From: Lachnospiraceae bacterium
GTDB taxonomy: Bacteria > Bacillota > Clostridia > Lachnospirales > Lachnospiraceae
DNA: 64,000 nucleotides
Direction: 5' to 3'
Assembly (NCBI GenBank): GCA_016285575.1
Contig: JAEEQX010000001.1
Span: forward strand, 20,427 to 84,426
Position numbers and translations under genes: made by a program. The notes beneath the pieces were generated by a model that had not been told where the DNA came from, did no database searches, and saw only the letters and a program-made list of their open reading frames with translations. Below, in pieces: positions 1 through 8,693 of the stretch (position 1 is its first letter; each line of letters starts with the position of its first letter).

Positions 1-356
1 GCATCTTCACCATTGGAATCAATCCATTTTTGATATAAAGGATTATCTTTTAGGTCCTCGTAATTCTTGCCCTCGAACTCACCAAAATCTGTCTCGTCAA
101 ATTCATCGATGATAATCGGATCAAGTGTTGGATATATGATCTTGGCAGTATGGAGTGCTCTAAGCTGCGAACTCGAAAACAAATAATCTACAGAGGGATA
201 GCGGTCTTCTGCCTTGTTTTTTATAAGTTTTTCAATCCCATCATCTAGAAGATCGTCATTGTTTTTTTTACCACAGTATCTCTTTTCCAGATTGTTTTTT
301 GTCATACCATGACGAATCAAAATAATCTCTATTTTATTTTCTGAGGAATCCCGCAT
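1..356 (-). CDS. Histidine phosphatase family protein, alpha-ribazole phosphatase-like (C-terminus beyond window)
   Basis: The reading frame starts at an ATG at 356 behind a good Shine-Dalgarno (GGAGAGG) and stays open to the window edge, giving about 118 residues without the C-terminus. Residues 13-17 carry the RHG motif (IRHGMT) that holds the phosphorylated histidine of the phosphoglycerate-mutase/acid-phosphatase superfamily, and DETDFGEFEG at about residue 95 matches the conserved acidic segment. As the last visible gene of a cobalamin operon, overlapping the CobU-like gene by 28 bp, it is best read as a CobC-type alpha-ribazole-5'-phosphate phosphatase acting in nucleotide-loop assembly. 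The specific substrate is inferred from context only. Confidence 0.8.
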   Translation of the reverse strand, partial: MRDSSENKIEIILIRHGMTKNNLEKRYCGKKNNDDLLDDGIEKLIKNKAEDRYPSVDYLFSSSQLRALHTAKIIYPTLDPIIIDEFDETDFGEFEGKNYEDLKDNPLYQKWIDSNGED

Positions 357-721
357 ATAATCCTCTCCACTTCTTCAGCGTTCTCAGCAAGGCTAATAAG
401 TATTCTGCCTGTTCTTTCTCTATACACTCTCTCAAAAGGATCCATTGGAACAATACCATTTCCAATCTCATCGCATATAATGATGCAATCCGGATTCTTT
501 TTCACAAAAGAAGCTATCTCTTCTTCCGGTCTGCCACCTTCTTTTATACGCTTCTTAATAATTCTATGAAGAGTATTGATTACAATCTTAGAGCCTGACC
601 TTGATTCCAATTCTTCTTTCGTAGGAAGTTCGTAATCAAATACATTTTTCTCATCGATATTATATTTTTTTATTACGTAATCAAGCTTACCCTGTGCGTA
701 ACCGCCTATTATCAATTTCAT
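329..721 (-). CDS. Short CobU-like protein (cobinamide kinase/guanylyltransferase family)
   Basis: A 130-residue protein related to adenosylcobinamide kinase/guanylyltransferase. It begins with a P-loop-like GGYAQGK, but the residue after the lysine is Leu where kinases have Ser/Thr. Further on it keeps a family-typical block, GNGIVPMDPFERVYRE (about residues 88-103), and ends ICGIPQKIK. It is shorter than a classical CobU (about 175 residues) and sits two genes after a full-length CobU in the same operon. Such short forms occur beside corrinoid genes in Clostridia (from memory). It may supply part of the activity or be an accessory or regulatory paralogue. Catalytic competence is uncertain because of the altered P-loop. 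Confidence 0.75.
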   Translation of the reverse strand: MKLIIGGYAQGKLDYVIKKYNIDEKNVFDYELPTKEELESRSGSKIVINTLHRIIKKRIKEGGRPEEEIASFVKKNPDCIIICDEIGNGIVPMDPFERVYRERTGRILISLAENAEEVERIICGIPQKIK

Positions 722-741
722 ATTTGGCTTAACCCCTTTAC

Positions 742-1521
742 TTACCGCTTAACTATCAGTCTTAAAACTGTGCATGTTATTGAGATTGCTATCAATGTAT
801 TTCTCTCAAGAATCATAAGGAAATATCCTGCGGTATCTCCTGTTACTCCGCCGAATTCTTTTTTAGTTTTTAAGTAATAATATAACAATGTTAATACCGC
901 TATTATCACTACGGCAGTAGCATAAAAGACATTGATAATTCCCATGACTGCTATGCAAATAAGCGCTTCGATTATTACTACAACACTAACCAACACCTTT
1001 GACGAATTCTTCGAAAATGTGTTGAGTGTTCCTTCTCTTGCACTCTTAAAGTTAATAGCACATAGACCGCTTAAACATCTTGATAATACAAAAGTAATAC
1101 AAAAGACAAGTATCACATTCGTATTGTGTAATGTTGAAAAGAAACCTATATACAATAACTCGAAAAGGGTTAACATTATTACAGAGAATGCTCCGATATG
1201 AGGATCCTTTAGAATCTCAAGTTTCTTTTCTTTGTCACGATATGAATGAAGTGCATCCATCGTATCCATGAATCCATCCACATGTATTCCGCCCGTTATG
1301 ATAATGGGAATTGCCGCTGTGATACATATCCTCAAAAACTCCGGTAATTCAAAGTAAATGCACAGATAGTTCCAGCCATATATCAGTCCACCGATTACTA
1401 TTCCAATAAGAGGAAAGAAAATGAATACATATTTCATGTCTTCTTCCTTCCATTCACATCTTGGAACAGGAATCTTCGAATACATCGATAATGCAATTAG
1501 AAATGATCTTATTATTCGCAT
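742..1521 (-). CDS. cobS: Adenosylcobinamide-GDP ribazoletransferase (cobalamin synthase)
   Basis: A 259-residue polytopic membrane protein. CobS joins adenosylcobinamide-GDP with alpha-ribazole (or its phosphate) to form adenosylcobalamin (phosphate) at the cytoplasmic membrane. The diagnostic segment HVDGFMDTMDALHS followed by a KDPHIGAF motif (about residues 79-113) is the conserved catalytic loop of the family. The rest is a series of hydrophobic helices, and the late GGVTGDTAG segment is also typical. The length is normal. Its ATG overlaps the stop of the upstream cobU by one base, so translation is probably coupled within the riboswitch-controlled operon. Confidence 0.95.
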   Translation of the reverse strand: MRIIRSFLIALSMYSKIPVPRCEWKEEDMKYVFIFFPLIGIVIGGLIYGWNYLCIYFELPEFLRICITAAIPIIITGGIHVDGFMDTMDALHSYRDKEKKLEILKDPHIGAFSVIMLTLFELLYIGFFSTLHNTNVILVFCITFVLSRCLSGLCAINFKSAREGTLNTFSKNSSKVLVSVVVIIEALICIAVMGIINVFYATAVVIIAVLTLLYYYLKTKKEFGGVTGDTAGYFLMILERNTLIAISITCTVLRLIVKR

Positions 1522-2048
1522 TATTTAATCCTTACTTTTATTCCTACAACTGCTTCATACGCTTCATCAGAAACATCAATTAGTTCTCTGTTTATTTGAC
1601 CTAACGCCTTGATATAATCACGCGTGGATTCGTCATATTCCGAACCCGATTCGAATATATTGTTGCTGACTATAACCAAATTGTCGCATTCCTTTGCTAA
1701 AGTCTTAATACCATTAACAACATTGTTCACTGTGTCTTCTATAGATGTAATCTCAGTTCCAAAAAACATTTCATTGGCAGTTAGATTGGATACACATTCA
1801 AGCAATACATTCTTTTGGGTATCCATTTCTTTTAAAGCATTCTCAATATTACTTGGACACTCAATCGTAACGAAGTTTTTTTCTCTTCTTTGTTCTCTGT
1901 GCTTGGCTACTCTCTCGATGTTTTCTTCATCGTTGCCAACTTTCATCGTAGCAATGTAATACTTCCTAGAACTGCAAAGAGAACATATAGTATCTTCCGC
2001 TATCTTAGATTTTCCACTGGCGCTACCGCCCAATATCAAAATAGTCAT
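1521..2048 (-). CDS. cobU: Adenosylcobinamide kinase / adenosylcobinamide-phosphate guanylyltransferase
   Basis: A 175-residue cytosolic enzyme of normal CobU length. It phosphorylates adenosylcobinamide and then transfers GMP from GTP, activating it for CobS. The N-terminal GGSASGKS is an intact P-loop, and the segment ALGQINRELIDVSDEAYEAVVG near the C-terminus matches the family's nucleotide-lid and substrate region. It overlaps both cobT upstream and cobS downstream by a base, the arrangement of a tightly coupled operon. A second, shorter CobU-like gene lies downstream (329-721). Confidence 0.92.
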   Translation of the reverse strand: MTILILGGSASGKSKIAEDTICSLCSSRKYYIATMKVGNDEENIERVAKHREQRREKNFVTIECPSNIENALKEMDTQKNVLLECVSNLTANEMFFGTEITSIEDTVNNVVNGIKTLAKECDNLVIVSNNIFESGSEYDESTRDYIKALGQINRELIDVSDEAYEAVVGIKVRIK

Positions 2049-3142
2049 TAATTCATTCTCTCGTATTTATCCATCTCAAGATCATCGAATCGTGCTGCGT
2101 TATTATATACGCTTAATGCAATATCCAATAGCGAGATGTACATTAATGCTCCTGTGCCTTCTCCAAGCGCCATATTGGCATCTATAACTGCATTAAGGCC
2201 TAACTCATCAAGTATTAATGAAGAAGCTGTCTCCTTGCCCTTATGCGATGCGAAAAGATATTCCTTAACAGTGGGGTTTATCTTACAAGCAAGAAGTGCT
2301 GCCGCCTGCGTAATAACCCCATCCAAAACAATAGGGATACCGTAAAGCGCACCACCTATACACACACCCGTAAGAGCTGCTATATCATATCCACCCACAC
2401 TTTGAAGAACTGTAAATGCATCCGCATTATTTAAGTCATATTTATGTATAGCTTCATCTATAACTCTTATCTTTTTATTAAGGCCATCATCACTTAATCC
2501 TGCGCCTCTTCCTGCAACTTTCTTACCGTCAAGATTAAGTAATGCAGCACATATAGCAGAACTTGTCGTGGTATTACCAATACCCATTTCTCCAAGTGCT
2601 ATTAGCTCATAACCTTTTTCTTGTAATTCATATGCTGCATTGATACCGACAAGTATCGCATCAAGCATCTCTTTTTCAGTCATTGCTGTTTCCAACAAAA
2701 AGTTTCTGCTTGAACGTCTTATCTTTTTATCAATTAGGCCTGCAACTTTTTCATCGCTATCAATACCAACATCATATACAAAACAATCAGCCGATATTTC
2801 TTTCACCATTGCAGCTGCAGATGACTTTCCGCGAAGTATATTCTTAACTACTTTGAGAGTTACTTCTTTACCGCTTTGTGATACACCTTCATCGACGATT
2901 CCATTATCAGAACTCATGATTACAAGCGCTCTCTTTTTTATCGATATATCAGTGCTTCCTTTTATCGATGCAATTCTTGCTATGGAGTCTTCGAATACTC
3001 CCAGTCCATCAAGCGGCTTGGCAATCTTATCTATGATTTCCTTCGCTTGTCTATATACATTCTCATCAGGCTTATTAACCTTCAAGTCGCTAAAGAATTC
3101 TATATCTATACTATTCAATTTTTGCTTCTCTAAGCATTGCAT
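2048..3142 (-). CDS. cobT: Nicotinate-nucleotide--dimethylbenzimidazole phosphoribosyltransferase
   Basis: A 364-residue enzyme that makes alpha-ribazole phosphate from nicotinate mononucleotide and a lower-ligand base. Family motifs are clear: [16 protein letters not shown] near residue 80, [13 protein letters not shown] near residue 184, [14 protein letters not shown], and a C-terminal LGEGTGA that contains the catalytic glutamate. The chosen ATG has a good ribosome binding site (GGGAG, six bases upstream), so the gene overlaps the 3' end of the cobyric acid synthase gene by 32 bp. Which lower ligand it uses cannot be told from sequence. Length is normal. Confidence 0.94.
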   Translation of the reverse strand: MQCLEKQKLNSIDIEFFSDLKVNKPDENVYRQAKEIIDKIAKPLDGLGVFEDSIARIASIKGSTDISIKKRALVIMSSDNGIVDEGVSQSGKEVTLKVVKNILRGKSSAAAMVKEISADCFVYDVGIDSDEKVAGLIDKKIRRSSRNFLLETAMTEKEMLDAILVGINAAYELQEKGYELIALGEMGIGNTTTSSAICAALLNLDGKKVAGRGAGLSDDGLNKKIRVIDEAIHKYDLNNADAFTVLQSVGGYDIAALTGVCIGGALYGIPIVLDGVITQAAALLACKINPTVKEYLFASHKGKETASSLILDELGLNAVIDANMALGEGTGALMYISLLDIALSVYNNAARFDDLEMDKYERMN

Positions 3143-4580
3143 AGATTTCTCCCATATTGAGATGTTCTCTTAAAATATCAGCCATTCGATCATATTCTTG
3201 TTCTTTATATGACGAATAATCCATAATGGCATTTTTATCTATCGATACATTTTTCTTTTTAGCAAGTGCATCAACTATCGCTGAAGCTATCACCTTTTGA
3301 TCAAATATGCCATGAATGTACGTACCATATACATTGCCTAATTCGACAACTTCATCATCCTTTTTATCTGATGAAACCGTCGTCTCTCCTACGTGAATTT
3401 CGTATCCCTCATACTCAAGACCTGATACATCTGAAAAGATACCTTCAAGCGAATTGATATGGCCTCTTTTTTGTGTACGAGTTTTTTCTTTTTGCAAAAC
3501 CGTATCAATATCCAAAAGTCCAAGTCCTTTGATACTTCCGCCGCACTCTATAGAATCCGGATCGCTGATAGAATTGCCAAGCATTTGATATCCTCCGCAG
3601 ATTCCAAATACAGGCACATTCTCGGACATCTTTTTGACCATCGACTCGATGCCGTTTTCACGCATCCACTTGAGATCTCCAATGGTATTCTTACTACCCG
3701 GAAGGATAACCATGTCAGCACCTTCAAGATCATCAGGCTTAGTCACATATCTAATCGATACGCCATCAATCTGTTCAAAAACATTAAAGTCTGTAAAATT
3801 GGATATGCGAGGAAATCTAACAACAACAATGTCTATAACGCCACGAGTCTTGTTATCAAATCTGTCAGATAGAGAATCTTCATCTTCAAGTCTTACATCC
3901 ATGTAAGGAAGAACACCCGTTACGCTTATGCCGCTTCTTTCTTCTATCATCGTTATACCGGGATCAAGGATGGTCTTATCACCCCTAAACTTATTGATAA
4001 TTAGACCTTTTATCCTATCCCTCTCACTGTCCTCCAAAAGCATCACAGTGCCTAAAAGTTGTGCAAATACACCGCCTCTATCTATATCAGCAACAAGAAG
4101 AACAGGTGCATCAACAATCTCTGCCATACCCATGTTGACAATATCGTTATCCTTAAGATTAATCTCTGCGGGGCTTCCTGCACCCTCTATCACTATAACG
4201 TCAGCCATGCTCTCAAGCCTTTTAAATGCTTTTTTGATATCAGGAATAAGCTTAGTTTTATATTCAAAATATTCTCTGGCTTTCATATTGCCGATTACTT
4301 CGCCATTGACTATAACCTGAGATCCCACGGAATCGGTCGGTTTTAAAAGAATGGGATTCATGCATACATCGGGCTTTATGCCTGCCGCTTCAGCCTGCAT
4401 AACTTGAGCTCTGCCCATCTCCAAGCCATCTTCAGTTATGTATGAATTAAGCGCCATATTCTGCGACTTGAAAGGCGCAACCCTTAATCCATCCTGTTTA
4501 AATATTCTGCAAAGACCTGCCACGAGAAAGCTCTTACCAACTCCCGACATAGTCCCTTGCACCATTATGACCTTAGCCAT
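3111..4580 (-). CDS. cobQ: Cobyric acid synthase (glutamine-hydrolysing)
   Basis: A 489-residue amidotransferase (CobQ/CbiP) that amidates four carboxyl groups of adenosylcobyrinic acid a,c-diamide. The N-terminal dethiobiotin-synthetase-like domain carries [10 protein letters not shown] (P-loop) and the typical [12 protein letters not shown] segment. The C-terminal class I glutaminase-like domain has the nucleophile motif [12 protein letters not shown] (about residues 320-331) and the His motif [10 protein letters not shown]. Full length for the family, with a strong start (GGAGATTACT before ATG). It is the first biosynthetic gene after the corrinoid importer genes. No earlier corrin-ring genes are in the window, so this locus covers uptake plus late assembly and salvage. 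Confidence 0.95.
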   Translation of the reverse strand: MAKVIMVQGTMSGVGKSFLVAGLCRIFKQDGLRVAPFKSQNMALNSYITEDGLEMGRAQVMQAEAAGIKPDVCMNPILLKPTDSVGSQVIVNGEVIGNMKAREYFEYKTKLIPDIKKAFKRLESMADVIVIEGAGSPAEINLKDNDIVNMGMAEIVDAPVLLVADIDRGGVFAQLLGTVMLLEDSERDRIKGLIINKFRGDKTILDPGITMIEERSGISVTGVLPYMDVRLEDEDSLSDRFDNKTRGVIDIVVVRFPRISNFTDFNVFEQIDGVSIRYVTKPDDLEGADMVILPGSKNTIGDLKWMRENGIESMVKKMSENVPVFGICGGYQMLGNSISDPDSIECGGSIKGLGLLDIDTVLQKEKTRTQKRGHINSLEGIFSDVSGLEYEGYEIHVGETTVSSDKKDDEVVELGNVYGTYIHGIFDQKVIASAIVDALAKKKNVSIDKNAIMDYSSYKEQEYDRMADILREHLNMGEIYAMLREAKIE

Positions 4581-4595
4581 AGTAATCTCCGTTAA

Positions 4596-5369
4596 CTAAA
4601 ACAACCCAATATTTTTATCCAATGCGAATGATCCAAGACTATCGTTAATACCAAATAATTCGCATATATAATCCCTATCAAATATCTTGCTTACAGTACC
4701 GAATCTGTCGACGTATTCTCCCTTAAGACAGAGAACCTTATCCGATATACTCTTAGCCAATTCAAGTTCATGTAACGACATAATAACTGTCAGGTTCTTT
4801 TCTTTTTTCATCTTTTCTATTACTGAAAAAAACTCAAGCTTGTATCTGATATCAAGAAACGAAGTCGGCTCATCAAGAAGTATTATCTGAGGTTCCTGAC
4901 AGAGAACCTTCGCAAGCAATACTCTTTGTTTTTGACCATCACTTATCTTGGAATAATCCGAATCTTTAAGATCATATATTCCGACAGTCTTCATAGTCTC
5001 TTCAACAATCTTTTTATCATTCTCTGAAAGTATTCCAAAACGGCCCGTATATGGATATCTGCCGGCCGCAACAACTTCCTCGCAGCTCATCATCTCGCCC
5101 TTAATCCTGTCAGTAAAAAGAACTGCCATTTTCTTGGATAACTCGCTACTGCTAATGTTTTGCATATCCTTACTATCCAAATATATGCATCCACTGATGC
5201 TCTCCAATTGCTTGGCAATACTTTTAAGGACTGTGGATTTACCGGCTCCGTTAGGTCCGATAATGGATAAAATCTCACCCTTATTAACACCTATATCAAT
5301 GTTCTTGATAAGAGGCTTATTATCATATCCAACTACTAATTCTTTTGTAGAAAAATAAAAAACTGACAT
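4596..5369 (-). CDS. Corrinoid/iron-chelate ABC transporter ATPase (BtuD/FecE type)
   Basis: Nucleotide-binding subunit of a type II (BtuCD/FhuC-like) importer, about 257 residues from the ATG at 5369. An in-frame TTG 12 bases earlier is a less likely start. Walker A is GPNGAGKST, the signature motif reads ISDGQKQR instead of the usual LSGGQ, and Walker B is IILLDEPTSFLD, followed by SLHELE with the H-loop. It lies 15 bases after the permease stop and belongs to the cobalamin-riboswitch operon, so the expected cargo is a corrinoid (cobalamin or cobinamide); an iron chelate cannot be excluded from sequence. The unusual signature SDGQ is tolerated in this subfamily. Confidence 0.9.
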   Translation of the reverse strand: MSVFYFSTKELVVGYDNKPLIKNIDIGVNKGEILSIIGPNGAGKSTVLKSIAKQLESISGCIYLDSKDMQNISSSELSKKMAVLFTDRIKGEMMSCEEVVAAGRYPYTGRFGILSENDKKIVEETMKTVGIYDLKDSDYSKISDGQKQRVLLAKVLCQEPQIILLDEPTSFLDIRYKLEFFSVIEKMKKEKNLTVIMSLHELELAKSISDKVLCLKGEYVDRFGTVSKIFDRDYICELFGINDSLGSFALDKNIGLF

Positions 5370-5383
5370 ATCTAATTCCAAAT

Positions 5384-6406
5384 TTAATCCATTGTTTTCT
5401 TCTTTTTATCAAGAAGAATAATGATAACTACAGGTGCACCAAATACCGCCGTAACTGTGCTTATATTAAGTTCTGTCGGCGATAGTATATTTCTTGCCAA
5501 TAGATCACAAAACAGGCAGAATACACTTCCACCTAAAAAGCTAGCCGGTATCATAATGATTGGTCTATTGGTATTGAAAAGTTTTCTGATAAGATGCGGA
5601 ACTGCTATACCCACAAACGATATAGGACCTGCAAATGCAACAATACAAGCTGACAGAATGCTTGATAATATTACTATGCCAACACGTAAAGCTTTGATAT
5701 TTACACCCATGGATGACGCATGTGAATCACCTATGATGTAAGCATCAAGAGGTTTTGATAAGAACAATACAACTATGAATGATACAAAAACCATTACTGT
5801 CATTATCTCTACATTGCTCCAGGTAATGCCTGAAAAGCTGCCTCTTGACCAGTTATGAAGATTAACTATATCTGCATCCGATGCGAATGTTACAACTAAT
5901 TCTGTAATAGCAGAACAGATGTATCCAATCATTACACCGCACACAACAAGCATTGACATTGATTTAATTCTCTTGGTTAAAAGCAGAACGAATCCAAGTG
6001 ATATTAATGAACCTACAAACGCTGATACAACAAGTGTCAGACTATTGCTTTTTAATGAATTGGACATTAAGAATACCATCGTAAGCGCAACGCACATCTT
6101 AGCACCTGATGATATACCTAAAACAAAAGGTCCTGCTATGGGATTACGAAAGAATGTCTGAAGTAAATATCCAGATAGTGCCAGAGCACCGCCAAGTATA
6201 ATAACAGCTACACTTCTGGGTAATCTGATATTCCATATAATTGTTGATACGGTGGGATCCGTTGAATTCGAAAACAGAGATTTAACAATCTGCGATATGT
6301 CAATCCTCACGCTTCCTATCGCAACATTAAGCAAAAAGAATATAAAGATACCGATTATCAGTATCCAAAATGCAACTATACATCTGATTGTTTTCTTCTT
6401 ACTCAT
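5384..6406 (-). CDS. Corrinoid/iron-chelate ABC transporter permease (BtuC/FecCD type)
   Basis: A 340-residue integral membrane protein with about ten hydrophobic segments. The conserved FecCD/BtuC blocks are visible: IIWNIRLPRSVAVIILGGALALSG near residues 58-81, GISSGAK, and GPISFVGIAVPHLIRK near residue 265, which contacts the ATPase. It forms the transmembrane channel with the ATPase encoded immediately downstream and receives substrate from the lipoprotein encoded upstream. No strong Shine-Dalgarno precedes the ATG, suggesting weak or coupled initiation. Cobalamin as cargo is inferred from the operon. Confidence 0.92.
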   Translation of the reverse strand: MSKKKTIRCIVAFWILIIGIFIFFLLNVAIGSVRIDISQIVKSLFSNSTDPTVSTIIWNIRLPRSVAVIILGGALALSGYLLQTFFRNPIAGPFVLGISSGAKMCVALTMVFLMSNSLKSNSLTLVVSAFVGSLISLGFVLLLTKRIKSMSMLVVCGVMIGYICSAITELVVTFASDADIVNLHNWSRGSFSGITWSNVEIMTVMVFVSFIVVLFLSKPLDAYIIGDSHASSMGVNIKALRVGIVILSSILSACIVAFAGPISFVGIAVPHLIRKLFNTNRPIIMIPASFLGGSVFCLFCDLLARNILSPTELNISTVTAVFGAPVVIIILLDKKKKTMD

Positions 6407-6472
6407 ATGAATTATCGATTGCCCTCAGCCGTTAATTATCTTCGATTTTTCTGTTTTTCCGACTTATCTTTT

Positions 6473-7684
6473 TTATTGAAGTCTGAATAGGTAATGAAGA
6501 TTATCTTCTTTACCATTCAATACATTATTGATATCTTCAATCATGTATCCGACAGAGAGTGACTGTTGATACATATCATTGGTAGTACACCAAACATTAC
6601 CTTCTTTTACCGCCTTAAAATCCTTAAGCAATTCACTCTTGGCGAATAGTTCTTCGAGACTCTCAACTCCGCCGTCAACTGAGCTATTGTATATAATGAT
6701 GTCAGCATCCTTGGCATCAGCATAGAATTGCTCAATAGACATGTTGGAATCTTCGCCTTCGAGGTTATCGTAGATATACTTACCGCCTGCAAGTTCAATC
6801 ATCTTGGGAATATAATCCGATGTTTTTCTTGCCTGAATCAGATTGTTGGAAGTTATATAAAAATATGCGACGGTTTTATCCGTTGCTTCTAAACTTTCAA
6901 CAGAATCTACTATCTCTCTTTGCTCATCAAATATATTTGCAGCCAGTGCATCTTCGCCAAGTAATGCTCCAAAAAACTTAACCCATTCAACTCTTCCAAG
7001 AGGATGATCTTCATAGTTGGAATACTCTACCATAACAGGAATTCCAAATCCCTCGAACTTTTCCTTAACTTCGGGAGAATGAAATATCATTGTATTCTCA
7101 ACTATCAATGAACAATTCCCTGATACTATCATTTCGTAATCAGGCTTGGAATACTTGCCTGCATATAGCATATCTCCTCTTTGCATAGCATCGGCTGCTT
7201 CTTTTATATACCAATCTTCCTGCTTTTTTCCTGAATACTTAATAGCATCTATTCCATCAAGAGAAGCGAACATATCCATAACAGCTGACGCAACGATATA
7301 CATGTTCTCAACCGGCCTTACAATTACAAACACGTCCTCGTCAACATCTTTTGGTTCTTCCTTACCCTCAGGTACAATGAGAAATCTCGCATTGTCTTCT
7401 GTCGTCATAAGAAGCACATATCCGTCTTCATAGTAAAACACTCTAAACTTTTTTGCATAGTCTCTACCAAGTTCTCCTGTATAAACAAGAGACTCGGATA
7501 TATCTGCTTCTTGAGGCATTGTTGCTACTTGAATGCCGTTCGATGTACCACTATTCTCAATGCTCTCTACATACGAATTATTATCGCTATAAATAACAGA
7601 AGAAGGACTGCCGCACCCCGAAAAGCCCGACAGCCCAATCATAACAATACTAGCTATAGCAATAATCTTAGTTCTTATATGCAT
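6473..7684 (-). CDS. Substrate-binding lipoprotein of the corrinoid ABC importer (BtuF-like)
   Basis: A 403-residue precursor with a lipoprotein signal peptide (lipobox FSGC, Cys at about residue 24). The mature part resembles class III periplasmic-binding proteins that pair with BtuCD/FecCD systems: an N-terminal lobe with VFVIVRPVENMYIVASAVMDMFASL, a connecting helix, and a C-terminal lobe with IIYNSS and KEGNVWCTTNDMYQQ. The protein is longer than a typical BtuF (about 270-300 residues), the extra length being mainly at the N-terminus. It is encoded directly upstream of the permease and ATPase. It presumably captures corrinoid at the outer face of the membrane. Start: ATG 7684 preceded by GAGGTG. 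Confidence 0.87.
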   Translation of the reverse strand: MHIRTKIIAIASIVMIGLSGFSGCGSPSSVIYSDNNSYVESIENSGTSNGIQVATMPQEADISESLVYTGELGRDYAKKFRVFYYEDGYVLLMTTEDNARFLIVPEGKEEPKDVDEDVFVIVRPVENMYIVASAVMDMFASLDGIDAIKYSGKKQEDWYIKEAADAMQRGDMLYAGKYSKPDYEMIVSGNCSLIVENTMIFHSPEVKEKFEGFGIPVMVEYSNYEDHPLGRVEWVKFFGALLGEDALAANIFDEQREIVDSVESLEATDKTVAYFYITSNNLIQARKTSDYIPKMIELAGGKYIYDNLEGEDSNMSIEQFYADAKDADIIIYNSSVDGGVESLEELFAKSELLKDFKAVKEGNVWCTTNDMYQQSLSVGYMIEDINNVLNGKEDNLHYLFRLQ

Positions 7685-7707
7685 ACTTACACCTCATGTT
7701 TTGTATG

Positions 7708-8625
7708 CTATTTTGCCTCCTTAAGAGAATCAGAATTAAATGTAATCTTGTATTCAATCTCATGGGGCTTACTCATCGCTACGGTATCGGCAATTACATC
7801 TACGGATCCTTCAAGCGACTTAACCGGTATCTCAAATACGGAGTTTCCTTCTTCATTAACGGGAAGATATTTAACTCCGTCGACAATCATATAATCATAG
7901 TTGGGACTGTTCCACTCTACTATAAGTACATAACCATCATCAGTCTTTTTAACTGCACTGGGAGATGATATGGTAGCTTTGCCCGTACCGCCTTCCAATG
8001 TAACTTCTATTGTATAATCCCCTTTTAATGCACTTCCATCATTGCTTTCTTTATCTGAATCATCAGAATTCGAAGCATCCTTTTTTACAGGATTAGAAAC
8101 GCTTACTTTATGGTCATACCATTTCCCCTTGGTACCTATAAGCGCTACATCAAATTCATCATCTAGATAAGGCACAGGAATATCGAAACCATGAACCTCT
8201 TCAGTAGTTCCATCTTTATAATCAATGGTATCTACAGTAGGCTCAAGTAAAGTAGCTCCATCTTTTGCTGCATCCTCTGCCAATCCTGAGTACAGATTAA
8301 GAATTGATTTTGACGGAAGAGAGATGTGAATGGTCATCTTACCATCTGATACAGTAAGTTTCCCTTTCCCATCGCACATCTCATTTACATGAAACATACT
8401 GCTATCCGTATTGAAATCAGCCAGATAAACACCATCTTCCAGTTCACATATATATGTATTGCTTTCCTCATTATCCCCTTCTTCGACAAATGAATCGGAA
8501 TCGGTAAGTTTAGCTTCATTGACTATATTATCGATTGGAACAGTAGGTTCTATGTTGTTATCACAGCCCAAAAGCAGGGACATCGAAAATAAAATCCCTA
8601 TCATATATATAAATTTTTTATTCAT
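7708..8625 (-). CDS. Lipoprotein of unknown function in the cobalamin operon, two beta-rich domains
   Basis: A 305-residue precursor with a clear lipobox (LLGC, Cys at about residue 21). After an acidic linker come two domains: residues about 60-180 (GVYLADFNTDSSMFHVNE onward, ending in KGKWYDHKV) and residues about 200-300 (YTIEVTLEGGTGKATISS, ending in HEIEYKITF), separated by a Ser/Asp/Glu-rich linker. The alternating pattern suggests beta-sandwiches, and the second vaguely recalls NEAT-type ligand-binding domains, but I cannot show this. Its place between a lipoprotein chelatase and an ABC binding protein suggests an extracellular tetrapyrrole-handling role. I do not recognise a named family with confidence. 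Confidence 0.8.
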   Translation of the reverse strand: MNKKFIYMIGILFSMSLLLGCDNNIEPTVPIDNIVNEAKLTDSDSFVEEGDNEESNTYICELEDGVYLADFNTDSSMFHVNEMCDGKGKLTVSDGKMTIHISLPSKSILNLYSGLAEDAAKDGATLLEPTVDTIDYKDGTTEEVHGFDIPVPYLDDEFDVALIGTKGKWYDHKVSVSNPVKKDASNSDDSDKESNDGSALKGDYTIEVTLEGGTGKATISSPSAVKKTDDGYVLIVEWNSPNYDYMIVDGVKYLPVNEEGNSVFEIPVKSLEGSVDVIADTVAMSKPHEIEYKITFNSDSLKEAK

Positions 8626-8693
8626 AATCTCTGTCCCTGCCCTTCGACTAATATTTCTTTATAATCCGTAATCAATTAAAATGTTATGAATTA

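Noticed and set aside
932-1201. Plus-strand reading frames inside cobS and other minus-strand genes
   Set aside because: They are antisense shadows of well-supported genes, with no ribosome binding sites or family motifs.
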